A stretch of DNA of 64,000 bases, from the NCBI GenBank assembly GCA_963921195.1, contig OY992537.1, forward strand, positions 144,966,275-145,030,274, given 5' to 3'. The position numbers were made by a program, and so were the translations under genes. Of the stretch, positions 42,099 through 52,205 are shown piece by piece. Source of the stretch: Pegoplata infirma. Taxonomy: Eukaryota > Arthropoda > Insecta > Diptera > Anthomyiidae. The notes beneath the pieces are model-generated. The model searched no databases. It was given only the letters and a program-made list of their open reading frames with translations, and had not been told where the DNA came from. How positions within the stretch are numbered: the first letter of the stretch is position 1; every line of letters starts with the position of its first letter.

Positions 42099-42848
42099 TA
42101 GGGTTGCCAGACGTCCCGCATTTGGCGGGATTGTCCCGCTTTTCATAACCGATTCCCGCGTCCCGCGCGGGATTCCATATTCCCGCTTTTTTTGCAATTT
42201 TTTTTAACAACAATTATTTTTTACTTTAAAAGCTTAAGTTTTTAAAAGGCTTATTTGTAAGCTTTTGTAAAATTGGTTTTACCTTGCCCAAATGATGTGG
42301 ATTTAGAAGATTGTAAACTTTATACCCAATTCACACCTGAGGTAAAATCTCGTTCGAACGATATTTCGATCATATGGTCTGCATCATTTGATACACAACC
42401 ATATGATCGGAATCTTGTTCGAACGAGATTTCACCTCAGGTGTGAATTGGGTATAAAGTTTACAATCTTAGTGTTTGCTTGAAAAAAAAAAAAAAATATT
42501 TTTCAAAAAATGTACGCCAAAAGTTGCACAATACGTACATTTCGGGAAAAATATTTATAAAATCTCCATGCAGTAATTTTGGTCCAGCGTTTTATTTACT
42601 TTAGCTAAATTAGTCTCTAAAGCAGCGCGCAAAAAATTTTTTGAAAAACAAAAACACTTTTTTATTTCAAAATGCACTAGAGGTTTGTAGTCTCTATTTA
42701 AAACAATAAAACTCGACAACACGCTGCTTAATTTTTCAGTTTTGTTCATAAAAATATTTTTGTCCCGCGAAAATTTGTAAAATCCCGCCATTTTTGTAAT
42801 TTTTTGGAGTTTGTCCCGCATTTTCGAAATAAAATTCTGGCAACCCTA
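42099..42848. mobile_element. hAT MITE (TAGGGTTGCCAGA), copy 1, TSD GATGTAAC
   Basis: Ends TAGGGTTGCCAGACGTCCCG and TTCTGGCAACCCTA. 8-bp duplication GATGTAAC at 42091-42098 and 42849-42856. Subterminal words TCCCGC/GCGGGA are repeated many times in the first 100 and last 100 bp. A near-identical copy is at 54084-54829. It inserted into the leader of the Mag-type element. Confidence 0.92.
42319..42465. repeat. Inner palindrome of the hAT MITE
   Basis: TTTATACCCAATTCACACCT is repeated inverted at 42439-42458, with inner arms TCTCGTTCGAACGATATTTC and ATCATATG pairing around a 20-30-base centre. Present also in the 54084 copy (about 54304-54447). It may be an older MITE captured by the hAT family. 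Confidence 0.8.
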
Positions 42849-43023
42849 GATGTAACCCAAATGTTACCTAAAGAGCAAACACGTTGTCGTTTATTGAGGT
42901 ACAGAATATAATTGCGTTAAATTTTGCAACGCTACGATTATTTTACAAAAGGAAAAAATTGCCAAGAAATTTAACTATTAAACGCCTTTTGCTTTTTGGG
43001 AATTATCCCATCCTCGTCGCCAA

Positions 43024-43336
43024 TATTAAATCCGTATAGGTTTAATCAAAAGTCGCGTTAATAGTTTTAGTTCAATTTATTTTATTTCTATTTATGACAA
43101 TTACTTATAATAACCTTATTGTAAGTTATTTATGTGTAAAACAATTCACAAGCAAAAACGTGTGTTGATGTCGGTATGTACTTTGTAACTAACTCCAACA
43201 TCTCAATCAAGTATGTACATAACGTAACAGTTCTTCATTTTATTAATGCAGGTATGTATGTACAACAATATGTGTTGATACGAAAAGAGAGTCGAATAAA
43301 GAAATTCCATTTGCACAATGGTGTGAGTACTTAACA
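43024..43336 (-). repeat. 5' LTR of the Mag-type element
   Basis: 313 bp, same ends as 36912-37224. On the minus strand the sequence just inside is TTGGCGACGAGGATGGGATA; TGGCGACGAGGATG one base after the LTR resembles a primer-binding site of the TGGCGAC type. Confidence 0.9.
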
Positions 43337-43560
43337 AAAATATTGGCTCCGGCAAAGAAAAATCATTGTTTTTAGAAATATTTATAAAATTGGGTAATTT
43401 TCCAACTAACAACCCTGTACACAAATCAAAAGAAAATACAGAGTTAGTACAAACAAAATCCCGCTAAATGTCAAAAAAGCATATGTTAACGGTATAGATT
43501 TTAATTGGATTTGAAATCCAAATTTATATGGATTTCGGGGTATATGTAAATAGCATATAA

Positions 43561-44020
43561 GGTACATTTGGAAAAATCAAAAATAGTTGTTTTTCGTAGT
43601 GGTGCAAGAATATCCAATAATCTTAAGTGGAATTTTGGAGAAAATAATATAGAAATTGTCAATAACTGCAGATAATTGGGAATGGATATCAATTTTAACT
43701 TATCTTTTGCAAAGTACTTAGGAAATAAATTAACAACATCAAAAATTACGATTGCATCAACATGGTCAAAATATATAAATCATCCTAAGATATCGAACAA
43801 CAATAAACTTAAAATTTTAATTGCTGCTTTCCGATCTAAAATGTTTTACGGTGCTCAAATTTGGGGTTTTAAAAAATATGATGAAGTGGAAAAATTATTT
43901 AAATATTTTATAAAGAAAATGTTACAATTACCATACAATACGCCTAACTACATGCTTTATTTAGAAACTGGTCTAAACTCCCTGTATATTTTTACGTTAA
44001 AGCTACATTTTTCTTACATA
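43561..44020 (+). pseudogene. LINE post-RT region
   Basis: Continues HLEKSKIVVFRSGARISN, then NFGENNIEIVNN, an in-frame stop near 43675, then FNLSFAKYLGNKLTTSKIT and YGAQIWGFKKYDEVEKLFKY, the thumb and connection region of LINE RT. It is cut by the foldback at 44021 and resumes with EFYDYLNIAEKN after it. Confidence 0.85.
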
Positions 44021-44300
44021 CACACAAAAAAATATTTTACCAATAACTTGGGAGGATATGCGTTTTTAAAGTTTTTTACGTTATTTATGAAAAATTTTGT
44101 AACATTTTACCAAGTTTTTGCATAATTTTGGTTAAGGTTTGTAAAATTACACAAGGTTTAATACTCTTATGAATATTTTCTAAACTTTTATCAAAAACAA
44201 GCAAAAACTTGGTAAAATGTTGCTATTTTTTGCATAATATATGCAAAAAACTTTAAAAACGCATATCCTCCCAAGTACTTGGCAAAAATTTTTTTGTGTG
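44021..44300. mobile_element. Foldback with CACACAAAA ends in LINE, TSD TA
   Basis: Begins CACACAAAAAAATATTTTAC and ends AAAAATTTTTTTGTGTG, TA at 44019-44020 and 44301-44302. Arms share CTTGGGAGGATATGCGTTTT. Excision restores the LINE codons TCT TAC ATA GAG TTC. The ends match repeat X and the 13407 foldback. Confidence 0.88.
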
Positions 44301-44562
44301 TAGAGTTCTACGACTACCTGAACATAGCTGAAAAAAATATTTCAATGAAAACCTTTTGGGCTGAAGAATGGGTAAATATATGTGAAAAAATTCAATATGT
44401 TCCTGAAAATGCTAATAAACCCCTGTGTGAATACTGGAAACCAATACTTGAACTTTTAAAAACAACGGAAAGAGAAGATACTATATCTAATGCAAGAGGT
44501 TCTCAATTTCATGATTTATACCCGCAATTAACTTACAGCACAAATACCCGTTTTTACCATTA
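44301..44562 (+). pseudogene. LINE C-terminal region, part 1
   Basis: Encodes EFYDYLNIAEKNISMKTFW, EEWVNICEKIQYVPENANK and SNARGSQFHDLYPQLTYS, a coherent LINE C-terminal sequence with no homopolymer bias, up to the junction near NTRFYH. Confidence 0.75.
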
Positions 44563-45304
44563 GGGCACACTGGGCACGTGCCCAGGGCCCCTGACCTAAG
44601 GGGGCCCCGAAATGCCAAATTCGCTAATACGAAAATGGAGCATTTTTCGTATAGAAAAAGTTTTAGATTCTGAGGCAGTTTTCGTATAGAAAAAGTCTCA
44701 GATTCTGAGGCATGTATCGTAAAGAAAAAGTCTTAGATGCTAAGACTTTTTTTTATAAGAGTCAGATTATGAGACATTTTTCGTGTAGATAAAGTCTCAG
44801 ATTCTGAAACATTTTTCGCATTGAAGAAGTCTTAGATCTGATACGTTTTTCGTATAAAAACATCTCAAATACTGAGACATTTTTCGTACAAAAATATTTT
44901 CAGATTCTAAAATATTTTTCGTAAAGAAATTGTCGCAGTTTCTATTTGTAAGACATTTTTCGTATAAAAAAATTGCAGATTATTCTGAAAAATTTTTATA
45001 TAGAAAAAATTTGAGATTCCGAGGCATGAAAAAGTTTCAGATTTTAAGATCTCAATAAAACCAAATTGTTCTATACAAATATCATGGCTGTAATAAGTAA
45101 AGAAAATGACCTCGAGCTAGTTTTTTTTTTTTCTTTAAAAACTCAAATTTTTTTAGTTTCTTTGTCTTAAAACAGGTAATAAGAATATTTTAATTTGTAC
45201 CAAACAAATGCTTTTTTTTGTCATGCGACTTTTTACTCTCCAGCGGGGCCCCAAAATCTTGTGTGCCCAGGGCCCCCGCCATACCTTAAAGCGGCCCTGT
45301 CCGG
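44563..45304. mobile_element. hAT-like element with GGGCCCC ends
   Basis: The left end has GGGCACACTGGGCACGTGCC then CAGGGCCCC; the right end has GTGTGCCCAGGGCCCCCGCC and finishes GCGGCCCTG. Its complement CAGGGCCGC is a typical hAT terminus. The interior is a decayed TCTCAGATTCTGAGACATTT minisatellite. The exact left end and the 8-bp duplication were not established. Confidence 0.6.
44640..45060. repeat. Minisatellite, TCTCAGATTCTGAGACATT motif
   Basis: About ten units of roughly 38-40 bp combining a palindromic TCAGATTCTGA core with TTTTTCGTATAGAAAAA. Clearly the same family as 18561-18850. Confidence 0.75.
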
Positions 45305-45378
45305 GCTAAATATTTTAGTAAAGCTTTTTTGGATATGAACGAAGTAATAAATATACTAAATGGCAATGATAATAGTTG
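45305..45378 (+). pseudogene. LINE C-terminal region, part 2
   Basis: Reads AKYFSKAFLDMNEVINILNG in frame, continuing LINE sequence after the GGGCCCC element. Interrupted at about 45378 by a TIR element. Confidence 0.65.
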
Positions 45379-45908
45379 TGTTCGCGAACTCAATAATTTG
45401 TACGAATTTGTACAAATTATCACGAATTTTGTCTAAAAGTCGTTCGCGTACTATAAAAACCCAGTAACGAGAGAGAAAATGAGAGAAAAAAGTGACAGTT
45501 CTATTTTAGAAGCTTGCTACTTTTTACTGGATAAATTTTTGCCGCAAAAAAACATATGTTTTAAAAACATATGATTATATTTTTGTAAACAAAATACAAA
45601 ATATTCTGCAGTTACATTTTTGTGTATAAAATATGATTAAATATCAACGAATGATTAAAAAAAGTACATCCTAAAATTAAATTTCTTTTATTAACAAGTT
45701 AAAAAATAAATACCATCAAAATTAAAAATTTACAAATGAAGGCAAAATTTTTTATAAGCTGATTTAAATCAGCTGTTTAACTAACTTGAAAATTTTTACG
45801 GATTTCTGTTCGCGTACTTTTTACAATTTTTCCTTTTTGAGAGCGATTTCTTTTTTACTCTCTACAATTTTGTTGCTTGATAATTTTTACTGGGAAAGTG
45901 CGCAAACA
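45379..45908. mobile_element. TIR element TGTTCGCG in LINE
   Basis: Left end TGTTCGCGAACTCAATAATT, right end AAAGTGCGCAAACA (imperfect complement). Inner CGTTCGCGTACTATAAAAAC and TGTTCGCGTACTTTTTACAA repeat the terminal word. LINE coding sequence resumes at 45909. No clear duplication, so boundaries are plus or minus a few bases. Confidence 0.55.
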
Positions 45909-45991
45909 GACTTAATGATTATCATAGTTTATACAAATATTTGGAAATTTGTTTAAAGTACAGAAAACTTATACTGAATGAATTCAATTAA
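45909..45991 (+). pseudogene. LINE C-terminus and stop
   Basis: RLNDYHSLYKYLEICLKYRK followed by LILNEFN and TAA at 45989-45991: a plausible authentic ORF2 end, followed by about 280 bp of 3' UTR and an AAATAAATAAAAAAAAATAA tail. Confidence 0.65.
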
Positions 45992-46275
45992 TTTCCTTAA
46001 AAATGTATTATTAATTTGATGTACAACAAATTTATTTATTTTTTATACTCTTTTTTTTATACACTTTTTTTTATATAATTAATTTAAAATTTGGTAGAAC
46101 CAAAGTAAATTTACATTTATAAATTAATTTAATTAAAATCAGCTTTAAAATGCCAATATGGCTCACAACTATTAAGTTAAGGTAAATATAGATACACATG
46201 ATCTCAAAAATTGTAATCCTTCCTTTGTAAATATTAAAAATATCTATTAAATAAATAAAAAAAAATAAAAATAAA

Positions 46276-46553
46276 GACTCGACAGTAGTTTCTTAAGAAA
46301 AAATGGGGGAAAAATAAGCGGTTTTAGAAGAAAACAGCGGTTTTTAGTCCGTTTTACGCTAACATGGCAGCACTTTCTACGACTTAGGAGTGAGTGAAAC
46401 TACAAAAACCGATCTGGCATTCATTTTTCTTATGGCGCGTTATATCAGTTTTCTCTTTCTAACCTAATTCGTAGAATAATTTGAAAATATTGACCATATG
46501 GTTACAGAATACTTTTTTGACACCTGTCACTTATGTCGAGTCTGTATTAGTCT
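46276..46553. mobile_element. MITE family A, 5'-truncated copy
   Basis: Starts GACTCGACAGTAG directly after the LINE tail and ends TATGTCGAGTCTGTATTAG. It lacks the first 14 or so bases, so the LINE probably inserted into this MITE or the two share a recombination junction. Confidence 0.75.
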
Positions 46554-47205
46554 ATTTATATAATTAAAATTAGCCTATTTTAAAGTATTTTTTGTGTTTG
46601 TCAGTTAAAGAAAAAAAAAACGGTTAACCGGTTTTTTATTCCGGTTGAACCGAGAAAACCGGTTAACCGAAAAAGCTGATTTTCGGTTAACCGAAAAACC
46701 GGGTTTCAAAAATGTCGGTTTTTTAGAAACACTATTTAAGTAGCTATATCTCGACAACCGTTCGACCGATTTAAAAAAGATTCGTGTTCACCGCATCAAA
46801 ATTAATGAAAATGATGCATCACAAAAAATATGTATTTTTTAAATTCTTTTTTTTTATTTTTTCTAAAATCCTAAACTTAGATCGCCGAGACCAAGGGTTA
46901 ATTTAATCGAATTGGCCTTAAATTTGCACCACATAAGTTTTAGGACTAGGTTTGTGGTAGATATGGGCACATGAGTTGATTAGAGCGTGATTCCCGTGTG
47001 ATCACTCGTGACTGTGACTGAAACTCAGGGGGCTAATTATGTAACTTGATAATCGTCACCGTTAGCTCATTATTCTATTACCATAAAATGACACTACACT
47101 AAGAAAAAAAAATTCAAATCAAGCAAAAACAATCTCATTTTAAAAATAAAACAGTGACAAAAGTCAACAACCCGTCTAAAAATAAATGTGTATGTTCATA
47201 TATGG
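46554..47205. other. Gap with CGGTTAACCG repeat cluster
   Basis: No gene. At 46620-46720 the word CGGTTAACCG and variants (CCGGTTAACCGAAAAA, TTCGGTTAACCGAAAAACC) repeat in both orientations, resembling the subterminal repeats of a hAT-type element whose ends I cannot place. The rest, including a CGTGATTCCCGTGTGATCAC patch at 46985, is unassigned. Confidence 0.4.
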
Positions 47206-49535
47206 TGTGACGGCCACCTGGTACGGATTTAATATATATTTTCTTTTAATTTTATCTTTCAATTACACTTTAAAATAATTATATTTCTCTAACCACCGTT
47301 TTTCATGCGTACTACTTTTTTTTCTTCTTTACTACTCCTTTTTTAATTTTCAACTCCGATAACTTTCATTTGTCAGTTGATATATCCAAAAGTAGAAAGT
47401 TATGGAAACTCCATCAATAGGGATGACAATTTAAAAAAATAAAGATGACATTGAAATATATTTGCGGTCAAATCGGTCATCGCGGTCAAAAATCACGACC
47501 AATAGCAAACCACAGACATAAGCCAAAAATGAACATTGAGAAGAGATCAATTACAATTTGTAACTTCAAGAGTGAAGAGTAAAATTCTTATTAGAAAATT
47601 TATATCCAATACGAATGAACAAAGTAGATAACGTGGTCTTATTACTATTCTGTTTGTAAATTCCAATTGGTTATTTAAAACCGGAAATTTATAAATTCAA
47701 TAAAAATAAAAAAAATATTAAATTAATACGTTATCAACAATTTAAAAAAAAAATATTAAGCCTTAATTAAAAGGAAAATTAATGTCATCTACATTACCGG
47801 TAATAAAATAAAAATTTTATTACTCAAACAAAAAAACTGCAACAAAGGGGTAAGATATGCAATCAATATATTTAACACCAAATAACATGCTGCTATTTGT
47901 GTAAAGATTACCATCTTACTGATTCCTCTTTGAAATGGAAATTCATTAGGTTGACGTTTCAACACAAAACCAATATATAGAAAACCAGCCAAACGTGTCC
48001 AGCTGAGGGAGGTGAAATCCAAGATTCTAGTACAAAATACTTGACCGCCACCTGCTGGTTATCAAAACTAACCTCAAACAGTGGGAATATCGTAAAGCGA
48101 AGATAAGACCGTGTCATTAATTCACCATAATACCATTGGTAAACATACTTGCTATAAGTGGTTTTACAAAGTAAGGACAACCACCTGAATTAAATACTGG
48201 CAAATTAACCCCAAAAGTGGTAAGATACCCAAAAACATAAAAACGCAAAAAAAAATAATAAATCGGGAATTGATCAGTAAAACGTGACTTAACTTTGCTT
48301 GGCTCAAATAAAAAAAAAAAAAAATAGAGAGAAAACTAACCTCAAAACGTGTATTCTGACCTTCAATCAACCCCTAACAAAGTAGTTACACTTTATAACT
48401 AATACTTTATGTCAATATATTTTAAATGTTTTAGTTTGTGATTTCAAAAAAAAAAGCAAAAAGAATCGCTGAAAGCGTGATCGGTGAACAACAGTGAAAA
48501 ATTAACCCGTTGGTAACCGAAACTAAGAGTAATTAGCCACTTTTTTCAAATTTTCAGGAAATTACAAACTAAGCGAATATTCTTGTTTATTAACCAACGC
48601 AAAAAAAAAATAATAAATAATTAAAAAAATCCAAAAAATTAAAATATGTAAAATCAGAACTAAGAAAAATTATAAAAGAAAAAAAAAAATATTATATATA
48701 AAACAAGAATTTGCAACAACAAAAAAAGGGAAAAGAAACGTTATAAATTTGACATCTGGAATCTAAAGTAAAGATCAAAAAAAATCTGAACTTTAAAATC
48801 TTAAGTCAAAGAAAGAAATGAATATATAAAAGAATTTAAAAATCTCAATAAATAAAATAATTAATTTTTAAACACATCCTTAAAAAAAATGCATAAATTT
48901 CAGCCCACTCTAAATTTATAAAAGTTATCTCAATTTTTTTGTTGTTGTAAAACTATTATTAATGCCCTTTTTGTATTGTGTTATAAATAATTATACTTAC
49001 GATTTATTAAATACATAACCCTTTATTGTTATTCTATATATATTTTTTAGATTTAAATAAAAATGATAATTAACGTTACCATTGAAAATAATTGTGTAAT
49101 TATGTGCTAAAGAAGAATATAGATTGATGATGTAGGTAGAAAAAGAAGTTTAATAAGTGTGTCACTTTTAGGGATACTTTACAAAAATAGTCTACAGGAA
49201 GTTAAAGTATCATGGATGGTCGGAATCCGCCATAAAGGGGAGGGAACCTGAGGAGACAAAAATCATCACTGTCTCCATCTTTTCAAATTCCAAATTCATA
49301 ATTTTTCTCACGCATTTTACCGGATACTGTCGTATGTATGTCTGTTTCCGTTTCCGGCATACCTCTAGCATTTTGTGTTTGTGAAATGTTTTGTGTTTTT
49401 TTTGTTGACAACCCCGGCACGAATTTTTAAATGTTTTCGAACGTTAGTAGAAAAGTTCCCACCAACATCCGACGAGCTAATGCCGTGCAACCACAAGCGT
49501 GCCTTCTGCTAGGTCTAACAAACCCGTTCGTCACA
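47206..49535 (+). repeat. Proposed 5' LTR of a large Ty3/gypsy element
   Basis: Bounded by the short inverted ends TGTGACG (47206) and CGTCACA (49529-49535). Three bases later lies TGGCGCCCTAACGT, close to the primer-binding site for tRNA-Lys. The region is otherwise non-coding. The proposed length of 2330 bp is long but comparable to known long-LTR insect elements such as Ulysses. The 3' LTR would lie beyond the window, so this cannot be confirmed here. Confidence 0.5.
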
Positions 49536-49538
49536 TTT

Positions 49539-49556
49539 TGGCGCCCTAACGTACAG
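49539..49556 (+). other. Probable primer-binding site (tRNA-Lys-like)
   Basis: TGGCGCCCTAACGTACAG resembles the canonical TGGCGCCCAACGTGGGGC with a one-base insertion. It sits immediately after the CGTCACA LTR end. Confidence 0.6.
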
Positions 49557-50292
49557 CGGTCTTCTTTTTTGCAGTACGATCTCGATATTTAATTTCGTTT
49601 GTTTTTGCCGTAAGTCCTGGAAGGTAAAATAAATACCATGCCTGAGTAGCGACGACAGAAACAGCGCCGTTAAATATTGAGGAACCAAATAATTTCAAAT
49701 CAATTCATTCTGATAAAGGATGTCATGATCTAAACGGCTTCAAGTCTAGTGTTCATTCGCAACTTAATTAGTTATGAGGAGAAGACAAATTATGAGGTTA
49801 ACTTAATGTTTAGTTTTGTCCTGTGTAATGTCCTTTAGCTTATACGCCAGTATCCAAAGTAAAAAAATATTTTTAAATAACACCAAATTTAAGTCGTTAG
49901 AAATCTTTTATTTAATTATTGTTTTCATCTTGGGAAACATTTTTTAAATTTACATCTAATTGACATTCTTCAGTAGTACATTTACTAATCTAAATTTTTT
50001 TTAGATTTGAATTTAAATATAAAATACTTATACACGATTGTTAAATTGATTTTGGAATTAGATAAAGCCATAACTGCCAACTTCTTACTATTTACTTGCA
50101 TCTATCAATCTGCATGAATATCCTGAAATTAAATACAAAAAAAATGTTTTTGTGATTCGTAGTTAATGTGAGTACATATTTTTTTCATGTTCGTTTGAGT
50201 ATATGTTAATAACAAAACTAATTAGTAGATTTTAGTACTTATTTCATACTGACTAAATATTAAAAAAAAAAAAAATATAACAAATAAAAATA

Positions 50293-50927
50293 TTCAATCA
50301 GAAAAACACAAACAACAAATTAAATACACTTGGCTTACGCCGAAAAAATATAATAAATATAGAAATACTGACAAATGTCGCTCGTGTGAGCAATTCACTT
50401 TAACTATGCGTTACTGTAGTGTGAAGAACAAAAAATTCTCTGCTATAGTAAAGTTTGCATAAAATAAAGTAAATGAAAGATTAAGAAAATTGTTGTTGGT
50501 CTCTAGATTAAATGCATTGCTTGAGTTAGAGAAAAAGCTTTTCTGTATACGTCACACACGAAACCTACTGTGAGTTAAAAACAAACGACGTTTAGTCACT
50601 GATGTTTATACACCGAGTATAGCCTAGTGGTTATGGCTTCGGCTTACAAAACATGAGAGATTTTAACGACACAGGTTCGAAGCTCATGTCAGGCTAGTCT
50701 GTTGATAAAAAAACATATAAAGAATTTTTCTAGCAAATATCAAATAATCAATTTAATGTAATTGCCTACTGATGACGTAGAAGTGGCTACAGAAACCATG
50801 GTCTAGGGTAAATCCACATTTAATTTAATCTTTAGAAGACACAATTTTCTTCTTCAATCAGAAAAACACAAACAACAAATTAAATACACTTGGCTTACGC
50901 CGAAAAAATATAATAAATATAAAAATA
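50293..50927 (+). repeat. 75-bp direct repeat pair, 560 bp apart
   Basis: TTCAATCAGAAAAACACAAA through CGAAAAAATATAATAAATAT occurs at 50293-50367 and 50853-50927 with one mismatch. It encloses a SINE-like sequence. Too long to be an ordinary target duplication. Confidence 0.85.
50606..50850 (+). mobile_element. tRNA-derived SINE-like element
   Basis: A box TAGCCTAGTGG at 50620-50630 and B box GGTTCGAAGCT at 50674-50684, with spacing normal for a type 2 RNA polymerase III promoter. The 3' body has no tRNA folding and ends near TTTTCTTC before the repeated 75-bp block. It is not a functional tRNA gene since no cloverleaf forms by eye. Ends are approximate. Confidence 0.6.
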
Positions 50928-51326
50928 TATATAATTTTTTTTGTGAGCAAAGACTTTAAAAAGTTAACGTACATTAAGTGTCAAAATAACAAAAATCATT
51001 GAGAGAATCACCCTTCCAATCTGAACTCTTTAGCAACTTCTTCATTAACCCTAAACCTACTTGCAAAAAAATATATCCCAGTTAGAAATTAGTTAATTTA
51101 AATATTAAATAGACAATTTAGCATTTTTTTTTTTCTAAAAAAAAAAATCAAAATAGTTATATAGTTCAGAGATCCCCAAACGGTTAGGTAGAAAATTTCT
51201 ATAGGAAAGAGACAATTTTAAAATTAGTACTGTTGTTACAGACAATTTAAGACATTACGTTGACTACTACAGGCAACTTGAAGTACAAATTACTGCCATA
51301 TTCTAGCATTTATTATAATAGTCAAG

Positions 51327-52205
51327 ATGAGTTACAGAAGTTTAAGACCAAGAACACAAACTGGTTCCAATACGACCAATACTAATACCAACAATAATAC
51401 TATAGCTAGAACTACAACTACTACGACACCTAGCAACGTTGTCCCTTTAATGTCTTTAAATTTCAATCAACCACCGCCACCACTCAGCCAACAACAACAA
51501 ATGCCTAGTGGCTCACGAAACACATCAGCAAATGATGGAATAATCGTTTCTCCAGAATACAGCAGCTTGACAGCGCGAGGAATTCGCCAAGAGTTACGTG
51601 GAGTTCCTGATATTGGCATTAGTCAACAAGTAGACCCTAATATGACCGTAAACAATGATGGCTTGACTCTTCGTGAATATGTGAATGCATCAGTCGGCGT
51701 GGCGCAGGCCTCAATAATGAGAGACGCCCAACAAAATGTAGCCCAGATGATACCACATATGATACGCGAGTCGTTAAGAACAGAGCTTAACGAGACTGAA
51801 GACTTTTTTGATGATATTGATGACGATCAGCCAGAAAATGCTAGAAATAACCACTCCAGACTTCCACAACCACAAAATCTAGCCACGTATCAACCAATGA
51901 ACAACCAATCTTTTTCACAGATGCACAACCAACCTTATCAACCGGTGAACAACCAACCTTATCAACCGTTGAACAACCCACTTTTTCAATCGATAAACAA
52001 CCAACCTTACCGACCCATGAATAACCAACCTTATCAACCTTTGAATAGCCGAAATTATTATCAACAACAACCACCTTACCAGCCACGTTTTCAACCTCAA
52101 TTTATGCCTTCTAACCTGTCATATAAGCCCTATACTCAATTGGAACTACGGAAATGGAATATAAAATTTAGTGGAACGGAAAAACAGCCAATTGAATATT
52201 TTTTT
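51327..52205 (+). pseudogene. Gag N-terminal part, third LTR element
   Basis: ATG at 51327. Asn/Thr/Gln-rich start, an acidic patch (EDFFDDIDDD, about residue 158) and then six or seven repeats of NNQPYQPMNNQPYQPLN type at about residues 190-240. The frame breaks at a run of eight T's at 52200; the continuing capsid sequence is in the next frame. Confidence 0.8.

Larger units (their letters stand above)
36912..43336 (-). mobile_element. Mag-type Ty3/gypsy LTR retrotransposon, degenerate
   Basis: Two 313-bp LTRs (36912-37224 and 43024-43336) flank gag and pol on the minus strand. The 5-bp duplication AAAAT lies at 36907-36911 and 43337-43341. The LTRs differ at one position that I can see (G at 37210 against T). 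In contrast, gag has a frameshift, protease and RT each end in an in-frame stop, the RNase H to integrase link is disrupted, and a hAT MITE sits in the leader. The reverse transcriptase and integrase resemble the Mag/K02A2.6-like lineage. Confidence 0.92.
36309..43557. mobile_element. Harbinger-like element F, split by Mag retrotransposon, TSD TAA
   Basis: Ends TATGCCATTTACATATACCT and GGGGTATATGTAAATAGCATA. TAA at 36306-36308 and 43558-43560. Closing the gap restores the LINE frame CLKVHLEKSKIVVFRSG. The left terminus is tandemly duplicated: about 63 bp at 36309-36371 repeats at 36372-36434. About 820 bp of its own sequence remains outside the LTR element. Words AAATCCAA/TTGGATTT recur near both ends. 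Confidence 0.82.
33525..46275 (+). mobile_element. LINE (YADD type), fragmented by insertions
   Basis: A 5'-truncated non-LTR retrotransposon. Coding pieces occur in order at 33525-33730, 34804-35101, 36108-36141, 36285-36308, 43561-44020, 44301-44562, about 45305-45378 and 45909-45991. A 3' UTR ends in an A-rich tail at about 46245-46275. Seven insertions separate the pieces. The frame is consistent across most junctions once one copy of each duplication is removed. The clade is uncertain. Confidence 0.85.
49557..51326 (+). other. Leader of the third LTR element with inserted repeats
   Basis: Between the primer site and the gag ATG. No conserved frame. Contains a 75-bp direct repeat (50293-50367 and 50853-50927) and a tRNA-derived SINE-like segment between the two copies. 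Confidence 0.5.

Noticed and set aside
42099..42848. Small frames in the hAT MITE as transposase remnants
   Set aside because: The same frames (for example 69 codons at 42273 and 54258) fall in the inner palindrome and have no DDE or BED-like motif.
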